A stretch of DNA of 5,413 nucleotides, taken from positions 1-5,413 of the forward strand of contig JAGALG010000089.1 in the NCBI GenBank assembly GCA_017848075.1, written 5' to 3'. The translations under genes and the position numbers were made by a program. Under the pieces are notes generated by a model. It made no database searches. It was not told the DNA's origin and saw nothing but the letters and a program-made list of their open reading frames with translations. The DNA is from Oscillospiraceae bacterium. GTDB lineage: Bacteria; Bacillota; Clostridia; Oscillospirales; Ruminococcaceae. Positions 4,797 to 5,413 of the stretch are shown here, one piece after another (the first letter of the stretch is position 1; each line of letters opens with the position of its first letter).

Positions 4797-4841
4797 CCCC
4801 ATTTTCTTGACGAGAAGAAAATGGGGAAAAGACTCGTCAAG
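4797..4841. repeat. Long hairpin with loop complementary to downstream sequence (pseudoknot-like, II)
   Basis: CCCCATTTTCTT (4797-4808) and AAGAAAATGGGG (4815-4826) form a perfect 12-bp stem with loop GACGAG. The loop plus flank, CTTGACGAG (4806-4814), is the exact complement of CTCGTCAAG (4833-4841). This repeats the design of the element at 4718-4747 with unrelated sequence. The last four bases also belong to the next hairpin. Confidence 0.6.
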
Positions 4842-4874
4842 AGGGGGCACCCTTCCGACGGGTTCCCCCTCTTG
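4838..4874. repeat. Long GC-rich hairpin
   Basis: CAAGAGGGGG (4838-4847) pairs with CCCCCTCTTG (4865-4874). After a one-base mismatch the stem continues as ACCC/GGGT (4849-4852, 4860-4863), giving 14 pairs with a seven-base loop. AATCTCCCC follows; a close variant, TATCTCCCC, follows the next hairpin, which suggests related modules. Confidence 0.6.
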
Positions 4875-4895
4875 AATCTCCCCTTCCACCATCGG

Positions 4896-4919
4896 CCAAA
4901 GAGGGGTCACCCTCTTTGG
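4896..4919. repeat. Perfect 10-bp hairpin
   Basis: CCAAAGAGGG (4896-4905) pairs with CCCTCTTTGG (4910-4919) around GTCA and is followed by TATCTCCCC and an A-run. It is the last module of the palindrome cluster. The A-run lies on the wrong side for a plus-strand terminator; on the minus strand the T-run precedes the hairpin. Confidence 0.6.
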
Positions 4920-4959
4920 TATCTCCCCAAAAAAGCTGGACAATAACTTCTTAAAACAC

Positions 4960-4996
4960 AAAAATTCCCCCAATCCAACTCAGGATTGGGGGAATT
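4960..4996 (-). terminator. Intrinsic terminator of the HTH gene (direct repeat copy 1)
   Basis: AATTCCCCCAATCC and GGATTGGGGGAATT (14 bp, 4963-4976 and 4983-4996) form a perfect stem around a six-base loop. On the minus strand AATTTTTGTGTTTT follows, which suits termination of the helix-turn-helix gene that ends at 5033. Bases 4960-4994 recur at 5367-5401 with a single difference in the loop. Confidence 0.8.
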
Positions 4997-5032
4997 ACTT
5001 ATAAGCGATTGGGTTTGAAAGAAGAATCCTCC

Positions 5033-5233
5033 CTACTTATTCTTCCGAAACAGAACAATATCGTTGGGAGTACATTCCAAAATATCGCAGAGTTTTTCCA
5101 AGGTCAGCAGAGTAATATTGTTATTTTTCTTCAGGCCATCCAATGTTTTATGGTCAATACCGGACTTCAACAATTTATACTGTGAGACACCTTTTCTTTT
5201 CATGGTTTCCCACAAAGGACTGAAATCAATCAT
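5033..5233 (-). CDS. Small Cro/CI-type helix-turn-helix regulator
   Basis: A 66-residue protein that is essentially one XRE-family helix-turn-helix domain of the HTH_26 type. GVSQYKLLKSGIDHKTLDGL (15-34) covers the second helix and the recognition helix, and LTLEKLCDILECTPNDIV (43-60) is the typical closing helical pair. It should bind DNA as a dimer; target and ligand are unknown. I start at the ATG at 5231-5233, preceded on the minus strand by AAGGTGGTGA, one mismatch from an ideal Shine-Dalgarno. A 26-residue N-terminal extension from a GTG at 5311 would lack family similarity and run through the promoter. The gene is visibly more AT-rich than its left neighbours and lies between two copies of the same terminator repeat, both hints of a mobile or recently acquired cassette. 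Its promoter is weak: TATCAT at 5272-5267 with a poor -35. Confidence 0.88.
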   Translation of the reverse strand: MIDFSPLWETMKRKGVSQYKLLKSGIDHKTLDGLKKNNNITLLTLEKLCDILECTPNDIVLFRKNK

Positions 5234-5294
5234 AACAATCACCACCTTGAATTGGTTCTTGTTATTATGATAAACAGAAAAAGAAAAATTCGGT

Positions 5295-5314
5295 ATTGTG
5301 GAGATAATCACAAT
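5295..5314. promoter_or_regulatory. Operator-like inverted repeat upstream of the HTH gene
   Basis: ATTGTG (5295-5300) and CACAAT (5309-5314) are reverse complements separated by eight bases, a spacing typical of sites for small HTH dimers. The left arm overlaps the -35 of the plus-strand promoter, and the site lies about 60 bases before the HTH start codon, so autoregulation and control of the divergent transcript are plausible. Confidence 0.4.
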
Positions 5315-5324
5315 GTGCTATAAT
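5296..5324 (+). promoter_or_regulatory. Extended -10 promoter divergent from the HTH gene
   Basis: TTGTGG (5296-5301), a 17-base spacer and a perfect TATAAT (5319-5324), with TG at 5316-5317, form a strong extended -10 promoter. Transcription would start near 5331 and run into the terminator that starts at 5367. Confidence 0.6.
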
Positions 5325-5330
5325 GGGTAA

Positions 5331-5410
5331 TAGAGGGGATAATATTGCTGTAAGCACCGATAAAATAAAAATTCCCCCAATCCAACACAGGATTGGGGGA
5401 AAATTTTTTA
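5331..5410 (+). ncRNA. Candidate small RNA of about 80 nt
   Basis: The promoter at 5296-5324 and the terminator ending near 5410 bracket about 80 bases with no credible reading frame, since AGAGGGG (5332-5338) leads only to a TTG-CTG-TAA triplet. The transcript would be a short single-stranded 5' part followed by the terminator hairpin. It is opposite to and just upstream of the HTH gene, so it does not overlap its coding sequence. Alternatively, read-through could reach a gene beyond the window. Confidence 0.3.
5367..5410. terminator. Bidirectional intrinsic terminator (direct repeat copy 2)
   Basis: TTCCCCCAATCC (5372-5383) pairs with GGATTGGGGGAA (5390-5401) around AACACA. On the plus strand AATTTTTT follows; on the minus strand AATTTTTATTTT follows. 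It can end the short plus-strand transcript and also any minus-strand gene to the right of the window. Identity to copy 1 is 34 of 35 bases (5367-5401). Confidence 0.8.
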
Positions 5411-5413
5411 TAA

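Noticed and set aside
4536..4919. CRISPR array or attI/attC integron array
   Set aside because: The palindromic units differ in sequence and spacing, there are no constant direct repeats with uniform spacers, and no cas or integrase gene is visible.
4461..4973. Minus-strand open frame of 170 codons, and shorter ones at 4586-4840 and 4749-4946, across the palindrome cluster
   Set aside because: They run through inverted repeats on both strands, have no convincing Shine-Dalgarno sequence, and resemble no protein family known to me. Open frames are a by-product of the repeats.

Overview
The window looks like a chromosomal segment of a Gram-positive gut-type clostridium, most likely Oscillospiraceae/Ruminococcaceae-like. 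This is inferred from the Spo0A homologue, the B12-binding radical SAM protein of the DUF4080 type, DUF3842, the ECF vitamin-transporter S component, strong GGAGG-type ribosome binding sites, and intergenic palindromic repeats of a kind common in gut clostridia. The species cannot be named from sequence alone.

Layout, left to right. (1) A minus-strand gene for a small four-helix membrane protein (26-400) ends in a terminator that is cut by the window edge. Its promoter overlaps a perfect 12-bp-arm palindrome (429-456) that looks like an operator. (2) On the plus strand, an extended -10 promoter (539-567) drives a 590-residue cobalamin-binding radical SAM protein (620-2392). After a 120-nt gap with no terminator comes spo0A (2513-3286), closed by a clear terminator at 3291-3318. 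(3) A promoter directly abutting that terminator drives a DUF3842 gene (3374-3793). A near-consensus promoter starting on the DUF3842 stop codon then leads into a ~145-nt leader with an internal intrinsic terminator, followed by an ECF S component gene (3970-4485). (4) 4486-5032 has no credible gene. About 390 bp of it (4536-4919) is packed with palindromes: two diverged copies of one repeat, then several interlocking hairpins. (5) A small AT-rich gene for a Cro/CI-type helix-turn-helix protein (5033-5233, minus strand) lies between two 35-nt direct repeats, each a terminator hairpin. A plus-strand promoter at 5296-5324 fires towards the second one and would make only a ~80-nt transcript.

Main points. 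The Spo0A homologue keeps a near-perfect DNA-binding domain, but four receiver switch positions are changed: the phosphoacceptor Asp56 is Asn, Thr86 is Val, the switch aromatic 105 is Cys, and Lys108 is Arg. This points to a Spo0A that has left the phosphorelay. The ECF transporter gene must be transcribed through a terminator in its own leader, so it is probably attenuated, and I do not recognise the leader as any riboswitch class. The hairpin-dense region contains two hairpins whose loops are perfectly complementary to sequence just downstream, so each can form a pseudoknot or switch between alternative hairpins.

The genes do not form one pathway. The radical SAM gene and spo0A could share a transcript, and DUF3842 and the ECF gene could be linked by read-through. 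The rest are separate units.
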